Translations under genes and position numbers: made by a program
The notes under the pieces: generated by a model
The model's database searches: none
What the model was told of the DNA's origin: nothing
What the model saw: the letters and a program-made list of their open reading frames with translations, nothing else
Shown here: positions 48,031 to 60,947 of the stretch, piece after piece
Layout: every line of letters begins with the position of its first letter
Numbering within the stretch: the first letter of the stretch is position 1
Source: Blasia pusilla
Taxonomy: Eukaryota > Marchantiophyta > Marchantiopsida > Blasiales
NCBI GenBank assembly: GCA_050084515.1
Contig: CM114274.1
Location: 41,602,001 to 41,666,000 of the forward strand
Direction of reading: 5' to 3'
Length of the DNA stretch: 64,000 bases

Positions 48031-48430
48031 GAAAGGGCTCTTTAATTTTTTGGCTAGGGCTTGGTGTTTAGGCTTATTAATCTCTTGGGGCTTTACAATT
48101 TGAAGGATTTAGGATCTAAGATAAATGATCCGTTTAAGGTTGTAAACCAATAGGTTTTAGGACTTACTAGGGAAACCCGATTTTCATCTAAAGTCCAAAT
48201 GGATGAATTAAACTATATGGTGCAAGTTGGAGCACCATACTAAACAAGAAAATTTTAAATGGGAAGAACATGGAATCCAATTCCAATTGTGAAAACTTCT
48301 ATAAAACCATTTATTTAATAATCTCATACCATGAGTAGAAATCTACTTTATATTTTTAAAATCAAGTGATGACTCTCAATAATATTATATTAAATTATAA
48401 TAAAGGCTCATTGTAGTTATATTTTTGTTA

Positions 48431-49759
48431 CTAGTCATTTTTATCTTCTAGTATTAGGTTAGTGCCAAAACGTATTCTAGACTTTACAAAATTAAACTCG
48501 TCAATGTGGATACTCACTAGTCCATTCTCTATTGCATATGTTGAATTTGCAAAAGATGCTTTAACCGAGTCATGTGGACATAACATTGGTTTCTCGCTAT
48601 TATTCTTCTCCCTTTTTGTAGATCGGAATTTTATTATCTCGTACGTGGGACTATGTTCCTTCTTCTGAATATATTCAATAGCCATCAATATTGAAATTTG
48701 TATCTTTACCAACTCCAACTAGAACTTGTCCCATCCATATGCGATATTTATTTCTTTTTTCTCTTGATCTAGTTATGAAAAAGTCTCCAACATTAAAATC
48801 TACCAATGCAACTTCTATTTCCTCCATTGATAACATATCAACTCTAGGCCTTAGTCTAGCGGACCCACAATAGTGATCTCGATTTTGGAGGAATTCTAGT
48901 TCCAAAGACAATAAGAACTTGATTGTTTTGTTTGGTTAGACGCATAAAATCTTCCAATGTCTCAGAGAACGATGAAGCGATGGCATGGGCTATCAAAGTG
49001 GTCCTATTATTGGTAGAAGAATCTTTATTTGTTGCTATCTTATGATTTAATCGGAGGTTTGAACCTTTTCCTCAGAATTTCCATGAGGAAAAAATTGGTC
49101 CAATTCCTTGATCGTCTTTCTCCACCGCCATGCTAGTTATTGGAAATTCACCTTTGTGCCTCCGTAAGACTTGCTTTCCATCTTATCAAAGTACTCAATA
49201 TACTAAGATACACCTTTCTTCACATCAAAAAATGCCTTCAAGGGTGTGGGTAATAAGCGCTTTGGATTCCCAGTAGAGATAAGAGGATGTCCAATAATTT
49301 CATGACGTAAAAATACATCATGCCCACGCTCATTTGGCAGCCATTCTTTAAACCACTTGTGGTGCTGGATTCTGTGAGGTAGAGTTAAAAAACTATGTTG
49401 CAAAGTTCCTGAAACTTGCTAAACATAGCATCAATATCTTCGTAAGTATGCCCGGGGATGAGAAAAGCCAAATGAATCTCTTCGAATACCTCCTTGTGAA
49501 CAAGAAGGGCCAAGTATGCCATGATGTAAATATTTCTGGTATCTTTTCCAAAGTTGCTCATTTGTAGATTCAGATTCTTAGATAGCTTCCTTGGTCCCTC
49601 TTTGGTAGACTTTGTGAGCCTATAGGCTACATGGATTAATCCATCAAGCTTTTCCCTCCCTTTTAACAATTGACTGTGAAGTGGAGTTAGGTCGGGCCCG
49701 TCCAAGAATTCCTGTATTTCACCACAGGGATTTTCCAAACTCCAAAAAAACTTTCCCAA
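48431..49759 (-). pseudogene. DUF7869-like gene relic (transposon-like)
   Basis: On the minus strand, 49385-49759 reads LSKNLNLQMSNFGKD, IYIMAYLALLVHKEVFEE and IHLAFLIPGHTYEDIDAMFS. This follows the order of DUF7869-type domains (L..QmDN...DNKN....ayLalLV....F..v...FL.vGHTHEDID..FS). The expected aspartate of QmDN is serine here and the second histidine of GHTHED is tyrosine. Past several stops and shifts, 48675-48911 gives VGDFFITRSREKRNKYRIW and MGQVL, the type of segment that follows this domain. The rest is eroded. These proteins are widespread, multi-copy and probably transposon-derived; their biochemical role is unknown to me. Confidence 0.7.
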
Positions 49760-51900
49760 TGATCCAATTGTTCAATTAGATCCCTACTTGTGCACTCCTG
49801 TGTCAAATTGAACAATTACACACGGTCCATGCCCATGAGTCAAGATACCTGTAATAAGAAAAAGAGTGAGTAAAAGTTAATTCAATTTAATATTCAAGTA
49901 CCTAAAGAAGGTACTGTTTCTCCAAACTGGGTACATGCGGCAACTAAGACATGCGTACGCAACTTTGATTAGGCAAAACAGGTAAGAAATATAACGCCCT
50001 ATGAGAACTTCAGTTCCAATTGATGGATCAGGCATAGACAGATCTCTTTTTTCTTAAGAAACACTTTTTGGTATGGATTAAAAATAGGAACTTAAGTCCT
50101 ATTATGTGAATAGGGTCAAGATAGCCCTACAAACTTGGTAAGTGTCAACTGCATCCTAAACCATTTTCTAGTATAATGGAATGTTATTCTGTAATATTTA
50201 CCTATACAAGTAACTGGAAACGGTTGAGCCAAAGCCAAATCTTTGGTTTTTTGCCACGCTCTTGGCAAGCTTGTTTTGAAACTATCCATTTTTTCCTAGA
50301 TTAGGCAAAGATAAGACTCGTGATGGTGCATGGATTCTGCTCGCCAAGTTTTATATAAACTCCTTTGAGACCTTTATAGGTCATCGTGTTTGACTATCCG
50401 TTCCTTAACAATAGTCTTCTCCTCGTTTGTCAATGTAGTATTTCCCATAGACTTGAGCATTGCACACGTAGCACAGCAAGACAAGTTATCATCGGATTTG
50501 TGAATAGCAATATTGGAGAAATACTTTTTTATTTGACTCATTGTTCAGTGCGAGACTCCCGCTCATCCCGCTCATCCCAATTTCCCTCCTTCCTTATTGA
50601 CTACTTCTTGTATATACTTCCAAGAGAAAAATTGAGGCAACCGAATCATTTCCTCTCCTCTCCCGTCTGATACTGTTCTTTCCTTGTGGGGCATCCGATC
50701 TCCAGTCTCCTCAATTATAAGCTTTATGGTTTCCACCGCTTGCACCTTCCTCTGGGTTATGCAATTTCTTCCTAGGTTCTGAGGTTTCCATGCCCCATCT
50801 GCGTCTTGCCATCTCTCCATCTCTGACATTTCATACTTTGTCCTCAAAGCTCGTTTTCCCAAGATCATGGATGTGTCGCTAATCTGGGAGGCACACCGTT
50901 TCACCTTCCAATTGCATAACCCTTCATTCATCAATGAAGTAAGACGAATGGACCATGGCGTGGAGTGATTCCCTTCTTTCTTGAAAGGTTTGTTCCAATA
51001 CTTCTATCTACTTGAGCGAATAACATCCCTCGGTGTATATTGGCAAAAAAATTGTCCGCAACAGTTTTTTGATGCCACTTGTGATATATCTTCTTCTGCT
51101 AGCTTTTTACTCGTTCCAATCCATCGTTCTTTGTAAGTTTGCACCGGTGAAAGGACTAATTCCATACAACCAATCATGGGAACCGCAACTTATACGTCGG
51201 TGGAGGTATTGCAGGCTGAGTGCTTCCTCTTCCTAAGATCCATAGTATCATTATATTATTCTGTAAGTAGATATCTTGGATATCTTGCAAACATTCCCTC
51301 CATATCTTATAGTCTTCTTCCATCCAAGTGGGTAGCTGGTTCATAGTATGATTCATCAATTATTACGCACATCCACGGTTTCCGTTGGCCGTCAAATAAA
51401 GACATAGGTTGGATCTCATGTGATTCAAAGCTTTCGGCAACATGCCTTGAACTAATAAGAAGCTCTAATCCCTTCGAATCTTTTAAGAAAACTTTCTTTG
51501 AATATTTTGTAGGGCAATGAGGCCCTTCTTCCACATCCTCACGTCCACCACATATATTCGTTTCTGTAACTCCATTACGAGGCCATGTGATGAATGCTCT
51601 AATGAAATTGGGTAGAGGTTCTCCATTGTAAGTGCTTGTTGAACTTCAAAAGACTTCCTCTAGAGACATGTTAAAGGAGTCCTTACGAAGTGGTATGCTG
51701 TGGACTATTCTCTCGGAATTGGTGTCCACGATTCTAGCTCTTCCAACAAAGATGGATGATCCATCCTACAGATACACTACATCACCGATACAGAATTCCA
51801 TTGCAAAAATCTGAAATCTGCACCATAACATCAAAGTGGCAATTAATTGTTAGCCACACACCGAATGGAAAGTGGGGCAAAAATGTAATCATCTTATTAC
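49760..51900. other. Interval without a supported gene
   Basis: Minus-strand open frames at 50572-50934 and 51307-51534 are protein-like and might be the upstream part of the DUF7869-like relic, but I find no nameable motif. Confidence 0.35.
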
Positions 51901-53400
51901 ATAGGGCAAATTGGACCTTGAGATCCATTCGGGAAGAGTGGCAACCTCTAGGGTGTGTCTGATTGGAGCTCTGGTTCCAAATGTGGTGATGTGCCAACCA
52001 CCCAATAAAGCCAGCAGAAAGTTCAAAATAACCTGCTTTGTGCCTCTATCACGATAGAAGAAATATGGTATATTCGGGAAGAGTGGCAACCTCTAGGGTA
52101 AGTCCAATTGGAACTCTAGTTCCGAATGTTGCGAGGAGCCATCCACCCAATAACGTCAATAGAGAGTTGAAAAAAACCTTCTTTGCACCTCTATCGTGAC
52201 TTTGTGAATTGTGAGTTATCTATTACGAAGAAATGTGGACTGTTTGCCTACACGTACGTGGAGGTCCAAATGACCTTCAATCGGATCATAAGATGCGATA
52301 AAAGGGTCATTCGACAACGGGAAAATTGGATCTTAAGATCCTCGGGAAGTGTAGATCTTAAGGTCCACTCTCAAGCAGAGAAAAGCATGACCCTCCAGCA
52401 TAGTTCTCCGACTAGAACTATAGTTTTGAATATTCCTCATAAAGCGAGAAGAAAGTTGCAAGCTTGAAGGCCAGCATTCTCACACCTGGAGGTGATTGGG
52501 AACTATAGTTTCGATGACCTTCTAACGGATATTAAGATCCCATTCAAAAGAACATTGGGCGCCTCTATGCAAGACGGGAGCAGATAACTTCCAGCAATAC
52601 GGGAAGGTTCCGCTGACAGGCACGCGGAGTTTTGATTGGCTTTAGTTCGCATTTTAAGATTGGATCAAAGGGTCATTGGACTGTGGATGAATTGGACCTT
52701 AAGATCCAATTGGGTTGAGGAAGGATGAGTTCGATTGGAAATGTGGTTCCGATTGCTGCGAGGAGCCATCCCCCTTATAAAGTCAGCAGAGAGTTGAAAA
52801 AAACCTACTTCGCGCATCTGTCTCGATTCTGTTAAGAAGAAATGAGTTATCTGTTAAGCAGAAATGTGGACTGTCCGCTGACAAGCACGTAGATGTCTAA
52901 ATGACCTTGAATCAGATCTTAAGATCTGATATAAGCCTCAGTGGATTGGATCTTCAGATCCCGTCGGAAATGGTGGATCTTAAGGTCCACTCTTAAGCAG
53001 AGAAAAGCGTCAGCCCTTAGGGTAGTTCTCCGACTTGAACTATAGTTCCTATTTGGGTCTTTAAGATCCGATTCTGGCACTACCTTCATGCATGAATGTA
53101 TGATTCAAAACTAGGGTTCCAACTGGATATCTTTTCAATGGGCGCCATGCATGTATGAGAGCCTGATTAGAACTCAAATTATAAATGGGTTTCAATTGGA
53201 ACTTAATATCCCATGGTATAGAACCTAAGGCGTATCTTCGAGACATGGGAAGGGCGTTTTCGGAGATTTTGTGAAAGTAGATTGGACGATTCAAGTGGAA
53301 TCGGATCTTTAGATCCGATTCAGGCTCTCGAGTTTTGCTTCTGACGTGGTTGGCTTGGTTGGATATAATTTGTACTCCACTTGCAACTATGGTCATCTCT
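51900..53400. repeat. Palindrome-rich retroelement DNA
   Basis: Two interleaved motifs recur: GGAACT..AGTTCC variants (51965, 52105, 52398, 52500, 53036) and GGATCTTAAGATCC variants (52327, 52690, 52917, 52944, 53060, 53305). A block of about 120 bp with GGGAAGAGTGGCAACCTCTAGGGT repeats directly at about 51928 and 52076, and related text returns near 52735. It resembles the 8.56-10.35 kb field. Confidence 0.6.
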
Positions 53401-53810
53401 ATAAATTTATTCCAAAAAAAATTATTGGAAATCAAAATTACGGAGTTTATGTCACACTTAGAAAATTATTTGAAGATGATTCAACTCTATATCAAGATGA
53501 TCTTATCAAGCGACAATGATGAAGCAAGATTTGAAATCACAAATTGATTTGTAGGACTAGCGGAGGTCCTCGTGAGAGGGGAAATGTGTGTGGGTAGAGA
53601 CCCTAAGTAGAATGGATTATGAAAGGATAGATGGCGTAGAAGAGGATAAAATAGAGGACTTATGTGTAGAGCCTGTCAAGAGGTTCAATTCATAAGCTTA
53701 CGATATGTGGAGGCCTGATGTCTTAGCGTCCGAGAGATGTTTGTCATGGTAGGTAAGCACATCTGGCTATCTGGAGTTAGAGGGATCTAACCAACAAGTA
53801 GGGGGGCGAT

Positions 53811-54573
53811 TGGAGATATTTCGGCACTTCTTGTCTCGTTATTTGGATGCCATCAGCTAGCATGGGATTGTGCATATTTCTGTGGTGTTTGGTGACAACG
53901 ATAAATGTTGTGTAGCGATGTGTATACGCACGACAACTGTGAGATCTTTTAGGATAAATCGGTGAGATCTAGTAGAGCGCCTCCGCGAGTAATGGAGGAC
54001 AGGCTCTGGAGGTCAAGGATGATCTGCTGAGACCGAGGGAAACGTAAGAAAAGGCTTCCCCTTTGTTTTGGCTTATTTGGAACCATATTGAAAAACTTAT
54101 TATTTTAGATAAGTACCATTTTTAGTCTATGGTCAACTTTCTATTTTGGGAAGTGACACTTGACCTCCTATAAGTCAAGAGCCAAGGAGGTGACTAGGGA
54201 GTATAGGTTACCATAGAGAGAGTTTGAGAGAGGGGAGGGGTATACCTCAAGAAGAGAGAGCTTGAGAATCCATTCTCTCTTTGTTGAACCTCTTCTCATG
54301 AGGCAAAACTATGTTCTTGGTTGCCTTGTGAGTGTCACCCGAGTCTCTCATTAGGAGAGTGGATTTGGTTTGACCTTGAGAAAGACATGCGAGAGTATAC
54401 ACATTTGAGAGCTATGGTGTGAGAGAGATTTCACCTTATTTTATTGGAGATATTTAGGCACTTGTCTCGTTGTTTGGATGCCATGAGTTAGCATGGGATC
54501 GTGTGTGTGTTCCGTGAGAGCAATGTATGTTATATAGCGATGTATATGCGCACGATAACATTCAAGAGATGTA
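53811..54573. repeat. Direct repeat pair, about 130-bp units
   Basis: 53811-53953 and 54445-54573 both begin TGGAGATATTT.GGCACTT and share TTGGATGCCAT and AGCATGGGAT plus a GCGATGT.TA..CGCACGA segment. The roughly 490-bp spacer includes the inverted relative of the 13.9-kb repeat. They may be remnants of short terminal repeats. Confidence 0.65.
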
Positions 54574-54931
54574 GATCTAATCGCTAAGATAGAATTATCA
54601 AATTTCTGGTCAATAATCTCCTTCGTGTGTAGTCGTAAATCTCTCAGTATCGCGAGGCTAAGCGATAGCCAAGTTCTCAAACTCCATAGGCATGACTCTC
54701 CAAAAGAGCTCATCTTGCTGAGAACACGCTCATATGGATATCTCTAGATTATAGAAGTCAAGAACCTGAACCATATCTCGTGGAAATAAATGATGGTAAA
54801 TCTAGCTTTCTCCTATAGAGCAAGAAATACGATGAAAATGATGCCAAGGATGCCTATCGATTGAAGTGGTAACCCATCGCCAACCGTGCCAATTGTAGGT
54901 GCCAATCTCCTAAGTGTCCCCTCTACAGTCC

Positions 54932-55213
54932 TTACTTGTGTAACCCTACCAACTCACTCCATTTGGAGAAGAACTCCACCATGACCAACACATTCCAACT
55001 ATGGCGTCTCGTCAATGATGAAGGCCCTATAAAGTCTGAGATCCAACAATACCCTAATCCCACGATCGATAAAGGATGCAAGTGTGGTGTTAGAGCATTA
55101 AAAAATGCCCGCATCCTATCAGCTATAATGCATCTGGCTACAAACTGCTGAACATCAAGGAAAATCGTATACCAAGTCACCAATACTAAATCTAAATGAA
55201 GGAATAGGTACAC
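54932..55213 (-). pseudogene. Ty3/gypsy integrase relic
   Basis: A 93-residue minus-strand frame reads WYTIFLDVQQFVARCIIADR, then an FFNALTPHLHPL segment, ISDFIGP, and VLVMVEFFSKWSELVGL. This is the end of the integrase zinc-binding domain (one cysteine of the CxxC changed to alanine) running into the catalytic core, including the first catalytic aspartate in W.sDFiGP and the FSKW strand. No convincing remainder of the core is seen downstream. A dead fragment. Confidence 0.75.
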
Positions 55214-55219
55214 TTAACT

Positions 55220-56380
55220 CGAAAATGCCCTAACTCCTCATGAGCATCTCTCACGACTCTGCAAAGGATGTAGTACTATCTCTACTAGTCCATCCTCCCA
55301 AACTCAAAGCATATGCGTCCCCTCCTACCTAAACCTTTAAGATCGCTCTAGGACTTGATCTTGTTCCCTAGCATCCACCGTGCTTGCTAAGACAACAATG
55401 CGTAGATATTCCAAGATTTTCTCATCATCATGGATTTCTCAAGTCAGTGTTTAGTGTTTACTCCTCACTGGCATTTGGAACGACGACTTATCATCCAACC
55501 TCCCTCTTGGAATGGATGCCTCCTTCTAACCTAACATAGCCAACAAACTTAAGAAGGCAAATGCGTGCCAACGTGACACTATTTCCTCGTCACTCTCACC
55601 ATGCCACTTAATTCAGATTGCATAAATTACGACTCAACCCATCCACATTTTTATTCAAATATCTAGAGCCCCTTTTCAGCCGTTCATGATCTTGGATGAA
55701 CCGCTCAAATGGGTTCCGAACAAATAAGACCTTCCAATGGCCATTTCCCATACTATAGCTAACTTGCATGTGCCACTACGAAACCATAGAAAACCCAAAT
55801 CATCGCTCTCATATGATTCCGCCTAGCCAGGAACTTATTAGTGTAGCCTTTCCCATTGGACTTCGGAAACGTGATATAACCGAACGTTTTTTGATTGAAA
55901 GAAGTCAGCAGATAATAGCTTTCTCTATATTTGTGGCGTTCCATTATGTGCTTTTCACTTTCACACACATAGTAGTCTTATTCTCTACGGCAGACTTAAT
56001 TACTTGGGCCACACCGGAGTGTTACTCAATTCTGAAGTTCGAGAATGGGTTATCTTATCCCATCTTTTTCTCCAGCCAGGTCAGAGCTCGTAATAGGAGT
56101 GGAGTGGTATACCTTGCGAGGACTTTGAGCATGCCCCAAGTCCTCTCTACTCCACTCACTGCATCTTCTGGTGTCCCTGCCAGCTCGCAGCTTTAGGCTG
56201 CCCTACAAATGGAATCAAGGATGCTATATTTTAGTGCCCCGAACGACACTGGAAACTAGGTGCACATGCATTGACTGATAAAATTTCGTAGTTCTCGAAT
56301 GAATCAGAACCTACTGAAATGGATTCCAAAATATGCGCACAAGTTGAAGTAGACCCATTTCTTCAAGTAAATGTTATTCG
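55220..56380. other. Interval without a supported gene
   Basis: Possibly more eroded retroelement next to the integrase relic. The open frame at 55768-56196 has no recognisable motif. Confidence 0.35.
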
Positions 56381-56475
56381 AGTAAGTGATGTTCGAAGCT
56401 AGAAGCAAGTGGCTTCAAATTACGAGGAAAAACGAAATCCGCCGAGCCTTCATGTGAAATTCGTCACTCGTTGAA

Positions 56476-56760
56476 CCGGCTACTGGAGGAGTGGAGAAGC
56501 ATAATTGCCACAGGCGGAAACGTTGTCATAGATTCGTAACTATCAGGAGTTCATCGAGCTTCTCATTCGAGAATCTGCCCCTCCAGACGTTTGTGAGGGA
56601 AATTTCTCAGGTGTTCACAATGGACTTGAGATTCCTGAGTAGTGCGGTCCTGGCCGGAGAAGAGGCGGATTTTAACGGACTCAGCACGGATTTCATGGAA
56701 CTCGTTTCTCAGCTTCGTGAACGCTGACTGTTGACGAGCCAGGACTTGCGGTGCAACTTT
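56476..56760 (+). pseudogene. Histone H3 pseudogene
   Basis: The plus strand starts with PATGGVEKH, the PATGGVKKPH of histone H3 just after K27/S28. After a frameshift it reads IRNYQEFIELLIRES (H3 IRKYQKSTELLIRK). It then returns to the first frame as LPLQTFVREISQVFTMDLRF and LSSAV (H3 [20 protein letters not shown], QSSAV). The next residues (EEADFNGL) fit the EAAEAYLVGL segment, after which the frame is lost; a weak nucleotide likeness to the DTNLCAIHA region may extend to about 56760. The N-terminal tail before PATGG is not readable. There are at least two frameshifts and many substitutions, so it is an old dead copy. Confidence 0.88.
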
Positions 56761-56819
56761 CGACCTACCAACATGGATCACGACCGTCGTTTTTCCGTGT
56801 GACTTCCATCCCAAGGTGA

Positions 56820-58800
56820 GGACGACCTTTTCAATCGCAGAGACGGATTAACAGAGGCAACCAAGAAGAGCATAGAGTGAAAGGGACTGGGACATCTCAA
56901 TTTCTCTAAGCCAGACGGAAAATAAGAGTTCTGATCCTTGATTGTGAATATCTGTATCTATCTAACGGATTGACCTAGAAACTCATGACTCAATCCTCAA
57001 AAATCGCTTTTCTCTCTTCATCCAAGCCGACAAGGAAACCCAAGGCTGTAAACCGAAAACCTATCAGTATTTCTTCGGAAAAGGTAGCTTATATCCGTTT
57101 GCACTTCAATTCAAGATCATGAAAGTAGTTAACATGCAATCTCATCCCAATGGAAAGAAACATCATGAGGGTTGCAATTTTGAATGTCTTTACCTGGCTC
57201 TCCAGTGGTCCTTCCACTCTAAACGTCGTTACAACCTCCTTTCAGTTTCTCCTTCGGGAGACTCTCCGAGATTGAGAAACTGCTCGTGCAAGCTCTCCAT
57301 GATTTTCCAGCAACAACTACCAACCCAAGCCTTGGAACTCTTACAGTCTACTGTGGATGGACGGCTTATATACCCAAGTGCAGTGTGATGGATCTTAAAT
57401 CTAAACCACCCGACGTCAATGGTGAAATACCAGCGTCCTTTTCACTCAAAACGGTGAAACCTTATCAAAACGTGTCCTTTCCACACACGGTGTTATCCAC
57501 GTTGTCTTTTTCCTCACCGAATGGATGACATCTCCTCATAGATCGTAGCCTTTTGTATCAAGCCACCTAAGCACTTCTTACCAAATCGCTGTACCCGCGT
57601 ATCGCCTTTCCCAATTTACCTCTAAGCAGGCGTCCTCGTGATGGCAGTGTTTAAAAAAGCGTTATGAATTTAACACCACCTAACTTTTGTAATGACCTTT
57701 TCGTTAGATGCACTAGTCGTTTTGTATTTACGATCTACTCTTCCGAACTTCTGGTAAGGTCACTTTCGCGAGTCAGAACTGAGGTTTTTACTGGAAATCT
57801 AGAGCTACTTGAGGCAAACCGATAATGGAGAGAATAGATTCTGGTCTCGTTTTCAATCTTGGACGAGAGCAGTCACCATCGGAAGCAAAACAAAAGCGTC
57901 CAAATATTTTGCTTATTCGCTTCCCGTGTCCAGATTTTTCAGTCCGTAGCGCTGCTTCTTCTATTGTTACAGTGGTTAGGAGATATACGGTGGTCAGCTG
58001 ATGGTGGGAAATCTGCAGTGATGAAGGCATATACCGTGGTAAGGTGATGCGGAGAAGATGTAATATGGTAACGTCACGGTGGCAAGTCTTGAAAGCGAGT
58101 GGAAGTTTTTGGGAGTATCTTGAGTCATGAAAAGAAACAGAACGACTGAGTAGCAGGGTATTGGAATTAGGTGGCTAGATTCCAACTTCAACCCTAAAAT
58201 GTTTGTAGACACTTGTCATTGCATGACTGAACTTCATTAGAGCCCAAACGGAAACAATATCGAACTTGGGAGTGTCCTTGCGTGAAAAGAACAGTTTTTG
58301 AAGAGAGTCATTCTCTACTTAATGAGCTTTTCCAGTGCAAATGCTCATGTGGGACATAGCCCTGGAGCTGGGAAAGGAAATGGTGAGATGCAATTTCGAA
58401 TCCGCTTTGTGGCTGAGGATTGTAAAATACGTGGGATGGGTCAGGATCTGGAAAATCGGAGCGCTCGAAATAGGAAGTATGGATGATCCCAACACACATG
58501 TAGGCTTGCCTACTAAAAAGCAGAGGATGATGAGGCTCAAAAGCAGAGGAGGATGTTTAGGCTCGAGGGCTATTTACGCTCAAATTTCAACAAGTTGAAA
58601 ACCGAGGATGATTAGCTGGGGGGCCACTTTCACGAGGTCGAAGCTCAGGCGACTACCCTTTATCTTAAGATAGAAGCTACCTGCACATACTGGACAACTA
58701 TGGATATCCATCCCGGCCAAACAAACCACGGACTACTTTAGCATTCCCATACTTGAATTGAAGTCCAGCTTTGCGCTCATCGTACATTAATCATGTCTTG
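56820..58800. other. Gene-poor interval
   Basis: No protein match. 58430-58480 (GATGGGTCAGGATCTGGAAAA) is a short inverted relative of the CAAATCCTGACCCATCC segment in the 33.3, 40.2 and 43.6 kb blocks. Confidence 0.4.
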
Positions 58801-58820
58801 ATTAGGAAGAAGACAAGGCA

Positions 58821-58884
58821 CCAGGAAACAGGATTCTGTGGCATCCGGTTTCTTCCGCACGGGCCCACGATACCTGTTTCCTGG
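58821..58884. repeat. Inverted repeat, 12-bp perfect arms
   Basis: CCAGGAAACAGG and CCTGTTTCCTGG with a 40-nt spacer that itself pairs partly (TCCGGTTTCTTCCG). Confidence 0.75.
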
Positions 58885-58939
58885 AGGCATTGGTGGCTAA
58901 GCTCTGGGTTGTTGCAGTTGCAGGCACGAGCGTCTGTGT

Positions 58940-59780
58940 CGCATAGGTAATTCCTGAAATTTTGAAGGAGTTTTCTTTTCTAGCTCATCCTTAATTTTAT
59001 CTTTAATTTTTAATTCTCTGATTATGAGTGTTTGAATTTTTTTAAAAGGGTTGGGAACTTCTATAGGTCATCCCAATCTCAATTCCTACTTTTCTATGAA
59101 AGAGTGGAAAAATTTATGAAGGTTGGGTGGGGATAAAGGTTTAGAAAATTTTAAATCATCTTGAACATATAAAAGCATAATATTTGAGCTTAATCTAGTG
59201 TAGGAAAGGGTCTTCTTGTTTTTTTAAAGACTTTTTTTTTCTTCATTATTTTTTTAATTTTCAGGGAAATCAGGAATCTCAAAGACTCAAAAAGTGGAAT
59301 TCAAAAAGTCCTACGATGTTTCTAAAATCATCCCAATTTATTTCCTGATTTTTTTATTTTAAACTTGCAAAAGAAAAAAATACCCCCAAGTTTGGGCCTT
59401 GAGATTCATCAGTTCTGGATTGGAAATTATAGTGATTTTTTTAATGCCACTAAAACATAGTAAAATAACTTCAAAGTATAGGTTTCAAGGTGATTTAATT
59501 TCAGTTGTGTCTCAATAGATTCCTACTCTTTATTTTTAGTTCTTGATTGAAAACATTTTTTAAGCGAGAAAGTAAAATTTCCTCTTATTTTTTTCTAAGT
59601 ATCACAAATATTTTAATAAGTTGTTTTTTGAAGTGGTTCCATAGTTTTAGTTTTAATTCTTTTTTCTATATCTATCTAAGGAACATTTGGGAAGAATTAG
59701 GGATTATTTTCATAACTATTATGAAATAAAATTTCATAATAGGATTTATTTCCATCTATAGGCCCGGTTCCAATTTTTTC
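58940..59780. other. T-rich gene-free interval with one hairpin
   Basis: Long T/A-rich sequence. 59716-59742 is a perfect 12-bp hairpin (CTATTATGAAAT / ATTTCATAATAG, 3-nt loop). No gene. Confidence 0.5.
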
Positions 59781-59921
59781 CACCCATTTGCACGGAGCCC
59801 CACCCTAGAGGCCTAGCTCGTTGGGGACTCCGTGTGGGCGCCTCCTTAATCTGAACTTGCAGGTTGGGGACACAATATGTATGGAGCGTGTCCGAAAACC
59901 AAAAGTGGCCAACAACTTTTG

Positions 59922-59994
59922 AATACTACTATCCATGAAGGATAGTAGTATTACCATCCCTTGAAGAAGGTAAGATTGTCTTACCTCCTTCAAG
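59922..59994. repeat. Two adjacent hairpins
   Basis: AATACTACTATCC (59922-59934) pairs perfectly with 59940-59952. Then CTTGAAGAAGGTAAGA (59960-59975) pairs with 59979-59994 with one mismatch. The pairing of two small hairpins repeats the layout at 19716-19779. Confidence 0.85.
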
Positions 59995-59999
59995 TAGAT

Positions 60000-60940
60000 T
60001 TACCAAACCCACCTTGGTGAGAAAGGTTTTACCGCAACATTCAAGTGGTAATCTACGACCTCTAAAGGGTGGGAAGCCTATAATTACCACTCTTGCCACT
60101 TTTGAAAGGTGAAAAAACGACTTTTTCTTCTTCACTATAGGTGATTAGTGATAAAAATATCACATAATGTTTTTTATCTTAATTTGTTACAACACCAAAA
60201 ATACCCCTTTTACCTCCATTTCAAACGAGTAGATGCATATACTACATATGCATATCTTTTTAAGTAGTGAAATTGTATAATCGAGGAAGTGAGATATAGA
60301 GCTAAGAATGAGTTTATGAGTAGAATTCTTCTATTTGGTGCTGCCTATCTTACAATGTTTTATGCTTAGAAATATTTGAATATAGTTTCTAAGTTGTATT
60401 TTGCTGAAGGTGAAATGTGAATAAGATAGCCCTTTTCATATTGTCTTATTATACATATTCTACCATGTTAAAAATATTAGTATGTAAATGGGACCTAAAC
60501 TCTTCCAGATTTCTAAAAATGGCAAATGTATCATAGATAGATGTCATGGGTAGTGATGACATGGTGGAGGTTTCATTACTACTTGTCTAGTCGAAGGGTA
60601 CCATGTTCGGTAATTTAAGTGTACATGTGCTACAACTCAAAAAATTGACAGGCACATTGGAGGGTGAGGATTCTCCAAAAATGCGTGCATTGGATTGGTA
60701 GGAAAGTTGCCAGGCACATTGGAGGTGAGGATTGCCACTGAGAGGTAAGCTATTTGACCGCTTCTGGCCGAAGAGATGATGGTAATCCAGAGTCAATAAT
60801 CATTTGATGAATGATAGTCATAAGAGGATGACTATCGGCTTTATCACAAAATACTTGTCAAATCTTGATTTGCGACCAACCAAATATCTATCCAAATATA
60901 TATTTCCATATATTTCCGATGCCCATAATACGGACTGGTC
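60000..60940. other. Gene-free interval with short direct repeats
   Basis: CAGGCACATTGGAGG with GTGAGGATT occurs twice, about 63 bp apart (near 60650 and 60713). No gene supported. Confidence 0.5.
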
Positions 60941-60947
60941 CAAATGG

